A DNA stretch of 64,000 bases from Rhodopirellula halodulae (GCF_020966775.1 NZ_JAJKFV010000029.1:2452067-2516066); one strand, 5' to 3'; shown: positions 52,424-62,953, counted from the first letter of the stretch. Notes: generated by a model from the sequence alone, not told the origin. Numbers and translations: made by a program.

Positions 52424-55207
52424 TCAGTTTGCGTCCGCCGTCAAAGTATCAGAGTCCGTGACTTCGATTGTAATCGGGAAACTGGCCACGCCGCCATCTC
52501 GTTCGGCAACCAAGAAGAATGAACGCTTGCCCAACGCAGCCACCGGATCTGCCGTGACAAAAAATTCACGCTCGTTCTCGTTGGGTAGCACCAGTAAACC
52601 ACTCAGCCCAATGTTGTCGACGTAGACGCCGTGGGCCGCGTTGTGCCCGCTGCCTTCTTTGCCGAACCGAATCTCGGACTGGTCGATGTTGCCTTTGGTG
52701 TCTTTGCCTCGTCGTAGAACGATACGTGCCGAAACGGTCTTTCCCCGAGGCACGCGAAGCGTCCAGTCTTCATTGCGGGGAACATCCCGATCGATGGGTT
52801 GGATCATGGGAGTGACTCTCGGTTTGTCACCGATGGTCAGACCGTTGATTTTGCCCGCGACACGTTCCACGCGGCGCTGCAGTATCTCCGCCGAGGCTGT
52901 GATGGTTCGTTCCAGTGCTTGAGCGGGCTTTGCCAGTCCTTCAGGCACAAAGAGCACGGCTTCGGCGGAGGTTTGATCCGGCTCAATCGTCACGGGAAAG
53001 TTTGAATGCCATCCCGGTGGGAGTCCGCCAATGTCAAAGGTCACGGGACCTCGGAACCCATCCAGCCGTTTGACATTGAGATCCAGCTTTCGGCCGGCAC
53101 CGGCTGGAATCGAAGGGGTGATCTTTCCGATGGAGGCCGTGAACGAGGGAGCCGCCGGGCGGATCTGAAGCTTGTACTGGTAGTCATCCGCGTAATGCCC
53201 GCGGGTATCCGACACGCAAACCGTGAACCTTCCATCATGCGGGGCAACAAAGCGAAGCTGACTGCCATTGCCGAGCATTCGTCCAGGATCGTCATCGTTC
53301 TCCCAATCAACATGGAAAACTGGTAAACCGTTGGGCTCGGGAGATTCGCCCGGTGACAATTCGCGGACGATGTAGGCGGGTTCGCCCAATGCATGGGTGG
53401 TGTGCGTTGTCCCAAAGTAAGTGTGCCGGTTACCCGAACCTGGATACATGTCGAATCCCGAATCGGGACCGCGCGGGTGTCGCCAGGTTCGAGTGACTTC
53501 GCCGTTGGAATACAGGTATTGGTTCAGGCCGATCTCTTGCCAATTGAACAAACGAAAATCGCCAGTTTGTTTGCTGTCTTTTCCACGGAATGTGAAGTAG
53601 GTGTCTCGGATGGCTTGCAACCGAGTGCGGACCAACGGCAAACCGGCTTCGTCAAGAATGCGAATCTTTGGATCCAAGTCGCCCGCTGTCCGCTGGGCCG
53701 CGATCATCCAAACCTCCCCCTCATTCGCCTCGAATTGGTAGCGGTCCTCTTGCTGTTTCGAGTCGATTGATCCTGTGATTTCGGCTCCGCGAGGCACTGA
53801 GGCAATTTGGTCGTTGAATTCTAGGTCAACCTCTTTCAAGGAAATGGGATCGCCCAGGTCCAGGTAAACCGAGGAGATCTCCGATCGAGTGACCACCGGA
53901 CTGGAACGTCTCGTCGTCAGTTTTCTCTGTTCGATATATCCACTCATGAGCGAAGCGGAAACCTGAGTGCCGTCCGGATGGACCACCAAGTCAGTGGCGA
54001 CGGATTCGAACGGTCGACTCGTGCCCACAACCGTCCAATCCCGAGTCCTCAAGACTTTCACGTTGCCCGACTCGCACAGCAAAACGAGCTGACCTCCGTC
54101 GCGAGTGAATGCCATGCGTTGGATGGGCGATTCATCCACAAATCGAGTCTCGATCAATGGATTGATCTCGGCGTTTTCCCTTGAGATGAAACGCCAGACT
54201 CGCAACCGATTGTCGGCACTTCCGGCCAAGATGAATTGATTGTCGGGGGTGAAGTCGACGCAAAACACTTCGCCCTCGGGTTGACTGAGCGTGTCCAGGC
54301 GGTCACCGGATGCAACCTCCCACACTTTCGCGGTTTCATCGGCACACGCCGAAACCAAGTGTTTGCCATCGGGCGCGAATGCCAAGTCGTAGATCGCACC
54401 GTTGTGCCCACTCAGCTCGCGGAGCATTTCGCCAGACTCGGCGTCCCATAAGAGGATGCGATGATCGTATCCCGCCGTCGCAATTCTCTTTCCGTCCGGT
54501 GAAAATTCGGCGGCATACAGCACATCGTCGTGCTCGAGTAGCTCCAGCAAACGCTGACCTTGCGCTACCGAATACACGATGGCTTGGCCATAGCCACCGG
54601 TCAGTCCCGTTGCGATGACCAATCGTTCGCCTGACGAGTCGAAGCACAACGAATTGATCTTGCCCGTTTCCGTCTCAATGATTCGCGAAAGACCGCTTTC
54701 GCGATCGAGCAATTCGATCGACCCAAATTTCGCGTGTGCTTGATAGCGTCCATCCGATGACTGAGCGATTGCGGTGATAGGCAAACGAGCGCTGGACTTC
54801 GGTGCGATTTGTGGTGTCTGTAATTCTCGCTTGTTTGGCATTTCGCCATCGGGACCCTTGGCACCATCCTGGATCCATTCCGCCAACACTTCGAGTTCAT
54901 CGGGCGTCATGCCTTCCATGTCATCCGGTGGCATCACGGGTTCCATGGCACCCGACGCCAGCGAATACAGTCGGCTGCTGGATGCAACACCCGCGGTGAT
55001 GGCGAGGCCTGAATCGCCGCCGCGAAGCAAAGCTTCGTGCGAATCCATTGCAAACCCACCTTGGGCATCGTCCGCCGAATGACAACCGACGCAGTACTTT
55101 TCCAACAGCGGCACGATGTCCGTCGCGTAATCAACCGCATGTGCGGGCACGGTACTCATCACCAGCGTGAACGCCGTCAACGCAATCCAAATTCGATTCA
55201 TCATCAT
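52424..55207 (-). CDS. Planctomycete cytochrome c (PSCyt1) with WD40 repeats and C-terminal beta domains
   Basis: 927 residues. After a signal peptide, one CxxCH haem site is at Cys39-Cys42-His43 (KYCVGCHSAD), within a PSCyt1-type module that continues MPPDDMEGMTPDELEVLAEWI. WD40 repeats occupy ~140-440 (HDDVLYAAEFSPDGKRIATAG, LWDAESGEMLRELSGHNG). The rest (~470-927) is beta-rich, with pre-peptidase C-like features. The gene is flush with its upstream neighbour: the TAA stop and the first ATG are adjacent. Role unknown; members of this family occur next to DUF1501 and DUF1549 proteins throughout planctomycetes. Confidence 0.9.
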   Translation of the reverse strand: MMMNRIWIALTAFTLVMSTVPAHAVDYATDIVPLLEKYCVGCHSADDAQGGFAMDSHEALLRGGDSGLAITAGVASSSRLYSLASGAMEPVMPPDDMEGMTPDELEVLAEWIQDGAKGPDGEMPNKRELQTPQIAPKSSARLPITAIAQSSDGRYQAHAKFGSIELLDRESGLSRIIETETGKINSLCFDSSGERLVIATGLTGGYGQAIVYSVAQGQRLLELLEHDDVLYAAEFSPDGKRIATAGYDHRILLWDAESGEMLRELSGHNGAIYDLAFAPDGKHLVSACADETAKVWEVASGDRLDTLSQPEGEVFCVDFTPDNQFILAGSADNRLRVWRFISRENAEINPLIETRFVDESPIQRMAFTRDGGQLVLLCESGNVKVLRTRDWTVVGTSRPFESVATDLVVHPDGTQVSASLMSGYIEQRKLTTRRSSPVVTRSEISSVYLDLGDPISLKEVDLEFNDQIASVPRGAEITGSIDSKQQEDRYQFEANEGEVWMIAAQRTAGDLDPKIRILDEAGLPLVRTRLQAIRDTYFTFRGKDSKQTGDFRLFNWQEIGLNQYLYSNGEVTRTWRHPRGPDSGFDMYPGSGNRHTYFGTTHTTHALGEPAYIVRELSPGESPEPNGLPVFHVDWENDDDPGRMLGNGSQLRFVAPHDGRFTVCVSDTRGHYADDYQYKLQIRPAAPSFTASIGKITPSIPAGAGRKLDLNVKRLDGFRGPVTFDIGGLPPGWHSNFPVTIEPDQTSAEAVLFVPEGLAKPAQALERTITASAEILQRRVERVAGKINGLTIGDKPRVTPMIQPIDRDVPRNEDWTLRVPRGKTVSARIVLRRGKDTKGNIDQSEIRFGKEGSGHNAAHGVYVDNIGLSGLLVLPNENEREFFVTADPVAALGKRSFFLVAERDGGVASFPITIEVTDSDTLTADAN

Positions 55208-57751
55208 TTAGTGGTTGTAGGTGAACTCGACGCTGGTCAAAACGCTCCACGCGACATCTTGCATCGCGGTGCTTTGGTCTTCGTACTCGTCCATGACGGC
55301 AAACAAGGATTCACGTTCTGACTTGGTTGGCCGCCGTGACAGGGCGCTTAAAAACAGTCTGTCCAAGTACTCTTGGCGAGACCATCCTTCTTTGACCGCC
55401 CGCGAAGGCAAACTGGATTCGTCGCTCAATTTTGGGTTCAGCGTTTCGCCATTGGAAAGATGCAGCACTTGAACCATCGAAGGTTCCGCGTCCCGTTCGC
55501 ACTCGCAAACAATTTCGCGTGGGTTGCGTCCAAACGTCTTCAGGAAATACGAATCCACGGCTGAGTCGTACAGTTCGATCGCTCGTGTGCCGGCTTCGTA
55601 AAAGTCCGTTTTTTGCTTGTCGGCGCCCGAGAACGCGATCTCGGTGAACGAAGTGGATGTCCCGAGAACTTGATCGATTGAATCCAGCAGGACCTCCGCC
55701 ATCAAGCGACGCGGAGCGTAGTGGCTGAGGTATTTCGGATCCGCTTGGTTTTCCGGCAAAGCAACGCTGCTTCGTTGGTATGTTTCGCTTTGCAGAATCG
55801 TCCGCATCAACGATTTCAAATCGAACCTAGAGTCGATCAGATGTTCCGCCGATGCTTGCAGCAAGGCTTCGTTGCTGGCCGGATTGCTGAGCCGTAGATC
55901 ATCGACTTCCTCGACCAACCCACGTCCAAAGTAGTTCGCCCAAACGCGGTTGGTGATCGATCGTGCAAAGTATGGGTTGTCAGGACTGGTCAACCAGTCC
56001 GCCAGGACGATCCGTCGGTCCGTGGCGTCGTCGAACGACATCGGGACACCGTCCAAAGGAGTCGGAGGTTGAGGCTTGCCGCGGTTCGGCTGGACCAGCT
56101 CGCCCGTGGTCGCCACATACAATTCACGTCGGCCGTCCCCGTTGCGGCTGTCACCGCCCCATCCCTTTGCTCTCACGCGAGAGAACAGATTGGCCATGGC
56201 GTAGTACTGGTCATTCGTCCATTTTTCGAGCGGGTGATTGTGGCATTTGGCACAACCAATCGAGAGACCCAAAAATGATTGGCATGCACTTTCCGTCATG
56301 TCCTCGGGAGTCTGGTTGACGGCGAAGAAATTGGTTGCGCCGTTGGTGTCGCTGCTGCCCGTGGAAGTCAGGATCTCACGAACCAGTTGGTCCCAGGGTT
56401 GATTGACACGGACGCGATCGTGCAACCAGTCGTAGTAGGACTTGACCGCGATGGGACGCAGTTTGTTTCCATTGATCACCAGCACATCCGACCATTTGTA
56501 GGTCCAATAATCCGTGAAGGATTCCGAAGCCAACAGTTGGTCGATCAACAAATCGCGGCGTTCGTGTTCCGACCAATCAATGAATTGTTTGCGTTCTTCT
56601 TCTGTTGGCAATCGCCCGATGGTGTCGACGGTTGCCCGCCGCAGGAACGTCGCATCGTCGCAGCGGGGGGACGGCGGCAAACGAAGTGTTTGAAGCTGTT
56701 GCAGGTTCAGTTCGTCGATGAAGTTGCGACGAGGGGCTTCGGTGAAGCGAATGTCGGTGGCTTCGTTGTCGAACGGGACCGTCATTCGGGCCAGCGTCAC
56801 TTTGCTCGCGTACCACACCAACACCGCGGCTTGTCCGCTGCCATTGATGGTCACCCGTCCGTCCTGGTCGACTCCCGCAACGGACTCGTCGGTTGCGGAA
56901 AACTGAGACCAGTGTGTGACATCACGCGTCGACCCGTCGTCGTAATGGGCCGTGACCAAAATTTGCGAATGATCACCAGGCCTCAGCAACGTCTGCTCAG
57001 GAGTCACGCTGATGTGCTGGATCGTCGGATCGTCATCCGACGGTGACGCGGCACCTTGTGCGATCCATTGAGAAAGCACCTCGTAGTCACGTGAATGAAC
57101 GTCCAATCGCAGTCCACCCTTGTGCGGCAAGGCTCCGGTAGGTTTGGCCAGCAGCAAACTGCGACCCGGATCGGCCAGCTCAATGCGTCGGCCGCGAGCT
57201 TCTTGGGTGATAGCAAAATGGTCGGCGGGACTGTCGTAGCCACGCAGCGATAACACGAATCCGCCTTTTCCCGCCAAGGCACCGTGACACGCACCCATGT
57301 TGCACCCTTGTTTGGCCAAAACGCTTTGCACGTCGTTGCGAAAGCTCCACGCATGGTCATCGCTCGTGCCGGTGACACGAACCTGCGTGGTCGACGTGCC
57401 GTTTTCGTGAGTCGCGGTGATGGTGACGGTTCCATCCGAAACCGAATGGACGGTGTTGCCGACCATCTTGGCGATGGCAGGATCGGAGGAAGTGAACGTG
57501 ACATCGGCCATTTCACGACCGAAGTGCGTGATGTTGTCGTCGCTGGACGACTGGTCGGAGTCGGCTTTCTGCACCAACGTGAGTTGTTGCAAATCGTCCG
57601 TGTGTTGCAAGTGCACGATACGTGGCAACAAGACAACCTGTGTTTCCGTCGAGTCGACCGCGTCTTTCGCGTACGACACCGACACTTGCCCAAACAAGCT
57701 TGGACCGATGGCGATGGTGGTCAGCAACAACAGCATGTTGGAAATTCTCAT
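55208..57751 (-). CDS. DUF1549/DUF1553 protein with Big-like domains and haem-like motif
   Basis: 847 residues. A signal peptide is followed by a Big-like beta domain (~40-130), a cytochrome-like site CNMGACHG (150-157), a second Big-like domain (~245-330), then DUF1549 (~345-560, with the second haem-like motif CAKCHNHPLEKW) and DUF1553 (~590-840, IVLADWLTSPDNPYFARSITNRVWANYFGRGLVEEVDD). Predicted role is in an exported, possibly sugar-related redox complex; the family has no proven reaction. Its ATG overlaps the DUF1501 stop in an ATGA pattern. Confidence 0.92.
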   Translation of the reverse strand: MRISNMLLLLTTIAIGPSLFGQVSVSYAKDAVDSTETQVVLLPRIVHLQHTDDLQQLTLVQKADSDQSSSDDNITHFGREMADVTFTSSDPAIAKMVGNTVHSVSDGTVTITATHENGTSTTQVRVTGTSDDHAWSFRNDVQSVLAKQGCNMGACHGALAGKGGFVLSLRGYDSPADHFAITQEARGRRIELADPGRSLLLAKPTGALPHKGGLRLDVHSRDYEVLSQWIAQGAASPSDDDPTIQHISVTPEQTLLRPGDHSQILVTAHYDDGSTRDVTHWSQFSATDESVAGVDQDGRVTINGSGQAAVLVWYASKVTLARMTVPFDNEATDIRFTEAPRRNFIDELNLQQLQTLRLPPSPRCDDATFLRRATVDTIGRLPTEEERKQFIDWSEHERRDLLIDQLLASESFTDYWTYKWSDVLVINGNKLRPIAVKSYYDWLHDRVRVNQPWDQLVREILTSTGSSDTNGATNFFAVNQTPEDMTESACQSFLGLSIGCAKCHNHPLEKWTNDQYYAMANLFSRVRAKGWGGDSRNGDGRRELYVATTGELVQPNRGKPQPPTPLDGVPMSFDDATDRRIVLADWLTSPDNPYFARSITNRVWANYFGRGLVEEVDDLRLSNPASNEALLQASAEHLIDSRFDLKSLMRTILQSETYQRSSVALPENQADPKYLSHYAPRRLMAEVLLDSIDQVLGTSTSFTEIAFSGADKQKTDFYEAGTRAIELYDSAVDSYFLKTFGRNPREIVCECERDAEPSMVQVLHLSNGETLNPKLSDESSLPSRAVKEGWSRQEYLDRLFLSALSRRPTKSERESLFAVMDEYEDQSTAMQDVAWSVLTSVEFTYNH

Positions 57752-59124
57752 GCGAACAACTCCTTGATCTCACGAACGCCAAAGTCCACCAACGGGAACG
57801 GTCGGCCACCGGGGCCGGGCAGTTCCGCATGCAAATCCAAGTCCATGGCTTTGAAGATCGTCGCGATGATTTCGCCGGGGTTGGTGGGCCGGTCCGCGGG
57901 GACGCCACCGATGGGGTCCGATTTTCCGATCGCGCGGCCACCCACGACGCCGCCCCCCGCAAACGTGCACGAGAAGCATTGCGGCCAGTGGTCACGACCG
58001 CCGGCGGGATTCACTTTGGGTGTGCGTCCAAACTCGGCCAATCCGCAAACCATCGTGTCCTCCAACAACCCTCGCTGATCCAAGTCCGAAATCAACGCCG
58101 AGTAGGCTTGGTCATACATCGGTGCGACGATGTTCTTCATGCCTTCGATCGTGGTGAATGGCTTGCTGCCATGGATGTCCCATGTGATTTCGTTGAAGAC
58201 GGTCAAGAACGTGTTCACTGTTACAAACCGCACGCCGGCTTCGATCAATCGTCGAGCCAACAAACAACATTGGCCAAAACGGTTCATGCCATAACGTTCG
58301 CGAACCGTCGTTGGCTCTTGGCTGAGGTCAAACGCCAACCTTGCGTCGGGACTGTTCATCAAACGGTAAGCCGCCTCAAAATTCGCGTCGAACAACTTGG
58401 CCGATTCCGTGGACTCGAATCGGTTCATGTGACTTTCAATCGAGTCACGCATGCGACGACGGCGATCGATCCGGACATCCGGAAGCGAGTCCGGTGGCAG
58501 CAAGTCAGGGACCTTGAAGTTGGGTTGGCTCGGGTCGGCCATCAAGGCGAATGGGTCGTAAGCTTTGCCCAGAAAGCCACCGGCCTGTCCGTTGGGCAGA
58601 TTGCCTCCACCGCGTCCCATGGTTTGTGGCAACACAACGTGCGCCGGCAAGTCAGTCCGACGTCCTCGCAAGTATTCCACCACAGCACCCGCGTGCGGGT
58701 AGTTCACGCCGCCCGTGAATTGACGACCGGTTTGCAACATCTGCCATCCTGCATCATGCACCGCGGCGGCGGTGTGATAGCAAGAACGAACGATGGAAAA
58801 TTTGTCAGCGATCTCAGCATGCCGAGGCAGGATCTCGGTCAGCTCAAAATCGCCGCGTGTCGAGATCGTTTGAAACGGCCCGCGAACTTCCGCCGGAGCG
58901 TTGGGCTTGGGATCGAACGTATCCATTTGGCTGGGAGCACCCAGATTGAAAATCATGATGCATGATTTCTTGTCCGAGTTTTGTCCGGCGGCACCCGCCG
59001 CTTCCGCCGCCAACAACTGCGGCAACCCAAATCCGATCGCTCCCAAGGCTCCCACCTGCAAGAAGTCTCGCCTGGTCGTGCCGTTGCAGGTGTGGGTCTT
59101 GGCTCGAGATGTCAAATTCAACAT
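57748..59124 (-). CDS. DUF1501 protein, Tat-exported
   Basis: 458 residues from ATG 59124 (MLNLTSRAK); an upstream ATG at 59175 is less likely. The Tat signal TRRDFLQVGALGAIGFG (Arg18-Arg19) and the sulfatase-like fold of DUF1501 are recognisable: MIFNLGAPSQMDTFDPKP, SCYHTAAAVHDAGWQMLQTGR, GLAEFGRTPKVNPAGGRDHWP. It is the first gene of an operon with the DUF1549/DUF1553 and PSCyt1 proteins, joined by overlapping or abutting codons. Confidence 0.92.
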   Translation of the reverse strand: MLNLTSRAKTHTCNGTTRRDFLQVGALGAIGFGLPQLLAAEAAGAAGQNSDKKSCIMIFNLGAPSQMDTFDPKPNAPAEVRGPFQTISTRGDFELTEILPRHAEIADKFSIVRSCYHTAAAVHDAGWQMLQTGRQFTGGVNYPHAGAVVEYLRGRRTDLPAHVVLPQTMGRGGGNLPNGQAGGFLGKAYDPFALMADPSQPNFKVPDLLPPDSLPDVRIDRRRRMRDSIESHMNRFESTESAKLFDANFEAAYRLMNSPDARLAFDLSQEPTTVRERYGMNRFGQCCLLARRLIEAGVRFVTVNTFLTVFNEITWDIHGSKPFTTIEGMKNIVAPMYDQAYSALISDLDQRGLLEDTMVCGLAEFGRTPKVNPAGGRDHWPQCFSCTFAGGGVVGGRAIGKSDPIGGVPADRPTNPGEIIATIFKAMDLDLHAELPGPGGRPFPLVDFGVREIKELFA

Positions 59125-59599
59125 GGCGGGCTCCGGGAAAGCGACCTTCGGTTGGCAGAGAACCAGGTTGTTCACCGCCGAACGTTTGGCTGAACGTCTG
59201 GTGGAATGTTGGCCTCGTCATGCTGCGGGTGAGCAACCGAATTCGGCGACTCATCATGCTCGAGTGCGAGACGTGTCAGGTGGGCATTGGCGAGGGGCAG
59301 GGGAACGCACCTGTGACCAAGGGGCGTGCCGCGTCCATTGTAACCGACTCGGTGGACGCAAGTTCGCCAATAAGCGGCGATCGGGAGTGTGTGTTTCGAC
59401 CTCTATCTCCAGCAGGGTATCACTGCGCGATCGTCATTCGTTGCCGAGGCGGAGACACAAATCGGGCAGCAGCCAGATTCATTGACGGCCACGTCACCTC
59501 TTCAATTTCTTGACGCGAACGGGTGGTACACCTACCATCCGATTTGCGTTGGCGACCGAAGCGGAACTCATCCATGAACTTGGGCGGAAGGAAACAAGA
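59125..59599. other. 475-base region between divergent DUF1501 and TPR-like genes
   Basis: No gene supported; the open frames here are Arg-rich and lack ribosome sites. A candidate plus-strand promoter is at 59510-59538. Confidence 0.5.
59510..59538 (+). promoter_or_regulatory. Candidate sigma70 promoter of the TPR-like gene
   Basis: TTGACG (59510-59515), a 17-base spacer, and TACCAT (59533-59538). A start near 59545 leaves a 55-base leader with a Shine-Dalgarno (AAGGAAA) before ATG 59600. Confidence 0.45.
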
Positions 59600-60373
59600 A
59601 TGCGATATGCGATGCTGTTGGTCTTGCTCGCGGCGGCCACATTGAATGCCGACGACTGGACCCCTCCCGAGTCGCCTGATCCGCACACGATCCTTCAAGA
59701 GGCACATGCCGACGCGCGTAGCAAACGCTACGAGGACGCCCTTGCTAAACATGTCTGGTTCCACGAACACGCGCTCGAAGTGGAGCCTGCGATGTATGGA
59801 GTGCGGTTGTCATTTGCATTGGCGTATTGGCACGATCTGGCACAACAATATCCACCCGCTTTGAAAAAGCTGAAGGAAGTTCGGGACGCGGCTCGCTTGG
59901 AAGCTTTGGCCGGCAAAAACGTTCACCAATCGTTTCACGACATGGAATCCATCAACGCACAATTGGGGGAACAGACATCAACGATGAAGGTCTTTGAAAC
60001 CTTGGACAAGGAGAAGCCAAAAGCGGCGGAGAGGGTTTTCTCGTTGGCGGAGTCTTCATTGATCCGAGGTAAGGCTTACAAGTTGATCGGCAAGTACCTT
60101 TCTCCAGAAAAAGACTTCGACAGAATTTGCGAGGGCTATCGGGTGGACAAAGAATTGGCCGCAAACCCGCAATTTGGCGAGCGGCACATGGACTATGCCA
60201 ACGAGTCTTTTGTAAATGATTCGACAACTCTCGTGGCCCTCTTGGTTGTCAACGACCGCAAAGAAGAGGCCGAAAAGATCGCCGCGTCAGCGCGGAAACT
60301 TTACGACGACCAGTCGTTTCAAGCTGCGCTCGATCGAGCACTGAAGGGCGTGGTCCCCGACCCTTGGCCGTAA
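59600..60373 (+). CDS. Secreted helical-repeat protein, unknown
   Basis: 257 residues with a short signal peptide (AMLLVLLAAATLNA) and AAGGAAA upstream of ATG 59600. The mature chain is helical, with TPR-like units (ILQEAHADARSKRYEDALAKHVWF; ALKKLKEVRDAARLEALAGKN) and no catalytic motif. The last residues are VVPDPWP. It stands alone between the DUF1501 operon and a gene-poor stretch. Confidence 0.75.
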   Translation: MRYAMLLVLLAAATLNADDWTPPESPDPHTILQEAHADARSKRYEDALAKHVWFHEHALEVEPAMYGVRLSFALAYWHDLAQQYPPALKKLKEVRDAARLEALAGKNVHQSFHDMESINAQLGEQTSTMKVFETLDKEKPKAAERVFSLAESSLIRGKAYKLIGKYLSPEKDFDRICEGYRVDKELAANPQFGERHMDYANESFVNDSTTLVALLVVNDRKEEAEKIAASARKLYDDQSFQAALDRALKGVVPDPWP

Positions 60374-61023
60374 CCGTATCGAACTGGACAATTCAGACCA
60401 TCCCGAACTTCATTTCGGATTTCAACGTCCAGAGATACTGTCGAACGATGAACACACGCTCGTTGGAATTCGCTTCGAAGAGGATCAAACGACAATCGAA
60501 TCGACCGTCGGAAAAGTGCAAGTGTTGGGAACTCAAATGAAAACGGTGAGCTTACCTAGGGAATAGGACCCAGCCAAAGATTCACCGCCCGCCGGTGTCT
60601 TCCAACACGTCGATGAAGGGAAAGCGACAAAGGGGAACGGGAGGCTCGTCTTGCGTCTTTAACTTGTCCACAAGTTTGGGTGCACAGGCGCCTTCTCGCG
60701 AATCGATGGGTCTGAGAACCAGCATCGTTGATGCAATGATGGCTACCACTTCTTTACGCCGGAGGCGTTGAGAGCGATTAGCCAGTGGACGAGCGTAGCG
60801 AACACCACGGGAATGGAATCGAAAGAGGCGGACTCGACCCCATCCAGGGGCAACAGTTCGTTGGCTAGAGCAACCGTGGGTGTCGCTACACTCAACGCAC
60901 GGCGAATGGCTAACGATCCCTTCGGGATGCTCCGGGGCATAGCATTTTCCGGCAACTTTTTTCTCGTCCACACCTCATTTCTTTCTCGATGCGAAGATGG
61001 GTATGGGAAGGCATCCTCACTTT
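60374..61023. other. 650-base gene-poor stretch, possibly a dispersed repeat or decayed sequence
   Basis: Open frames here (for example 60582-60971 minus) have no ribosome site and mixed low-quality translations such as SQRLRRKEVVAIIAS. The core around 60740-60830 (CTTCTTTACGCCGGAGGCGT, then AGCGTAGCGAAC) has the flavour of an intergenic repeat. I cannot show a second copy inside this window. Confidence 0.35.
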
Positions 61024-61800
61024 CTACTGCGCATCAAGCCAATTTTTTGTGACTTCATCAAGCCGCTGGTTCTCTCGGCAGACTTGGTAGTCCAACTCGG
61101 CGATGATCTCGTTGGACCAACGCAGGCTGTCGAGCGTTTTTAATTCGTCTTCCGTGAAAAGAGTCGACTGGTCATCGCGCAAAAGCAGAACCGCTTTGTC
61201 GACCACACCCAGCAAACGCTTTGGCTCCCTCAGCTCTCGAATCTTGTGTTTGAAGTGCAGGAACTGCGGCGTCCATAGCGGGACGACGACCCATTCACCG
61301 TTCTCGACCGCATGCTCAAAGGCGGTGAAGCAGTCCGCTTCACTGCCCGTGTGGAACCGGTATCCCGCATTGTTCAATCCGTATTCGCTCATCATCGCAA
61401 TGGAGAACCGAGTGATGCCCGCCCCCGGATTGATACCCTGAATATCACGCTTCATTTTGTCGGACACGCCGGGCTTGAGCAGGTCAGCGACTTCGGCAAC
61501 CGCGGATTCGGGAACGTAGTCGGGGACTCCCCAGAGTGCATGCGGTTCGTAGTGCAGACCGAGAACTCGAAGCGGAACGGTATCTTCGACGTCCGCTTTG
61601 TAATCGCCATGGCTGGACGGTAGCCAAGCCGACGCCAGCATCTGCGTCTCACCTGCTTTTAACTTTTGAAAGTTGGCTTCGTGTGGGGAGTAAATCCGTT
61701 CGACTTCGATTCCCATGCCATGCAGAACATGCGCCGTCAACGATCCCGCGACTCGATGAAACGAAAGATCGGTGATGCCAAGCGTGATATGCCGCGTCAT
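61024..61800 (-). CDS. Glycine betaine/proline-binding (OpuAC-like) protein without a signal peptide
   Basis: 258 residues. The substrate-binding fold of glycine betaine ABC systems is recognisable: HITLGITDLSFHRVAGSLTAHVLHGMGIEVERIYSPHE, ASAWLPSSHGDY, GINPGAGITRFSIAMMSEYGL, and WVVVPLWTPQFLHFKHKIREL. It begins directly at the domain with no signal peptide and no permease or ATPase nearby, so it may be a cytosolic sensor or a relic. It lies 36 bases after the MDR oxidoreductase, with AAAAGGG before the ATG, so the two are probably co-transcribed. Confidence 0.8.
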   Translation of the reverse strand: MTRHITLGITDLSFHRVAGSLTAHVLHGMGIEVERIYSPHEANFQKLKAGETQMLASAWLPSSHGDYKADVEDTVPLRVLGLHYEPHALWGVPDYVPESAVAEVADLLKPGVSDKMKRDIQGINPGAGITRFSIAMMSEYGLNNAGYRFHTGSEADCFTAFEHAVENGEWVVVPLWTPQFLHFKHKIRELREPKRLLGVVDKAVLLLRDDQSTLFTEDELKTLDSLRWSNEIIAELDYQVCRENQRLDEVTKNWLDAQ

Positions 61801-61836
61801 TTTCGTAACCCTTTTCGTTTTGTGAAAAGTGGTGAG

Positions 61837-62847
61837 TTAGTTTGTGAACCCATCGAGCACATTCTTTCCGATTGCTCGGCCGCTTTCCTGTTCCCTATGG
61901 GCCTGCGTGAGAGTTGACACACTGAGTTCGCCGAAATTTCGATTGACCGTCGAGAGGAGCGTGCCGTCGTCCAGAAACTCCGAGACACGGTTCAAAAGCT
62001 TGTGCTGCTGGTCGATGTCGTCTGTCTCGAACATCGAACGGGCAAACATGAACTCCCAGCTAAAGCTGAGTGCTTTCGGCTTGCCAGACTTGATGTCCAG
62101 AGTCTCCGGGTCGTCGATGAAAGCGACGTGACCGCGTGGTTTGACCAGCTCAATGATCGCTGAAAAATGGCCCTCGGTTCCCGTCAGCGCGGCAACATAG
62201 CGAGGCTGGATGTCGAGCGACTTCAGTTGCTCCACCAGAGATTCACGGTGATTGATGACATGGTCGGCCCCCATTTTCTCGACCCATGCGATCGTTTCAG
62301 GACGTGACGCCGTTGCGACGACGGTGAGCTGCGTCAATTTGTTGGCAAGCTGGGTCAGGATCGAGCCCACTCCGCCTGCGCCGCCGATGATCAGAAGGCT
62401 CTCGCCATTGCCGCCGCCTTCTTCGACGCCAAGCGAATCGAAAAGCAGCTCCCAAGCCGTGATCGATGTAAGCGGAATGCCTGCGGCTTCGGCGAAGCCA
62501 AGCGACTTCGGTTTTTTGCCAACGATCCGCTCATCAACGGCATGCAGTTCTGCGTTTGTGCCAGGACGGGTGATGTCTCCGGCATAAAAGACTTCATCAC
62601 CAACGTTGAACTTGGAGACTTCGCTTCCCACTTGGTGGACAACACCGGCAGCGTCGTAGCCAATGATTTTCGTGCCACTCTCGGGCGATTGCCCGGCGCG
62701 GACCTTCACATCAACTGGGTTCACCGAAATACCGCGAACCTCAACGAGCAAATCATGCGGACGCAGCTTTGGAGTGTCAGCCTCGAATTCGATCAAGGCG
62801 TTCTGCGCATCAATTGGTCCAGCCTTCTTGTATCCAATCGCTTTCAT
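61837..62847 (-). CDS. MDR-superfamily zinc-type alcohol dehydrogenase/quinone reductase-like protein
   Basis: 336 residues. The GroES-like domain ([23 protein letters not shown]) and the Rossmann motif [11 protein letters not shown] (about 153-163) bind NAD(P)H. The structural zinc cysteines of true alcohol dehydrogenases are missing, which fits the quinone-oxidoreductase side of the family (TIGR02817-like). AAGGAAC lies about eight bases before ATG 62847. Substrate unknown; an OpuAC-like protein follows. Confidence 0.88.
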   Translation of the reverse strand: MKAIGYKKAGPIDAQNALIEFEADTPKLRPHDLLVEVRGISVNPVDVKVRAGQSPESGTKIIGYDAAGVVHQVGSEVSKFNVGDEVFYAGDITRPGTNAELHAVDERIVGKKPKSLGFAEAAGIPLTSITAWELLFDSLGVEEGGGNGESLLIIGGAGGVGSILTQLANKLTQLTVVATASRPETIAWVEKMGADHVINHRESLVEQLKSLDIQPRYVAALTGTEGHFSAIIELVKPRGHVAFIDDPETLDIKSGKPKALSFSWEFMFARSMFETDDIDQQHKLLNRVSEFLDDGTLLSTVNRNFGELSVSTLTQAHREQESGRAIGKNVLDGFTN

Positions 62848-62953
62848 TTGTTTGTTCCTTTTGAACGTCGAAAACTCGAATCAACGGACCATTCGAGCAA
62901 CTCAAATTGCTTGAAACCTAACCCCGCAGGCAAACGTTGTTTCTCCCGTTGTC

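Noticed and set aside
60582..60971. 129-codon minus-strand frame
   Set aside because: No ribosome site, mosaic composition; more likely part of a repeat than a gene.
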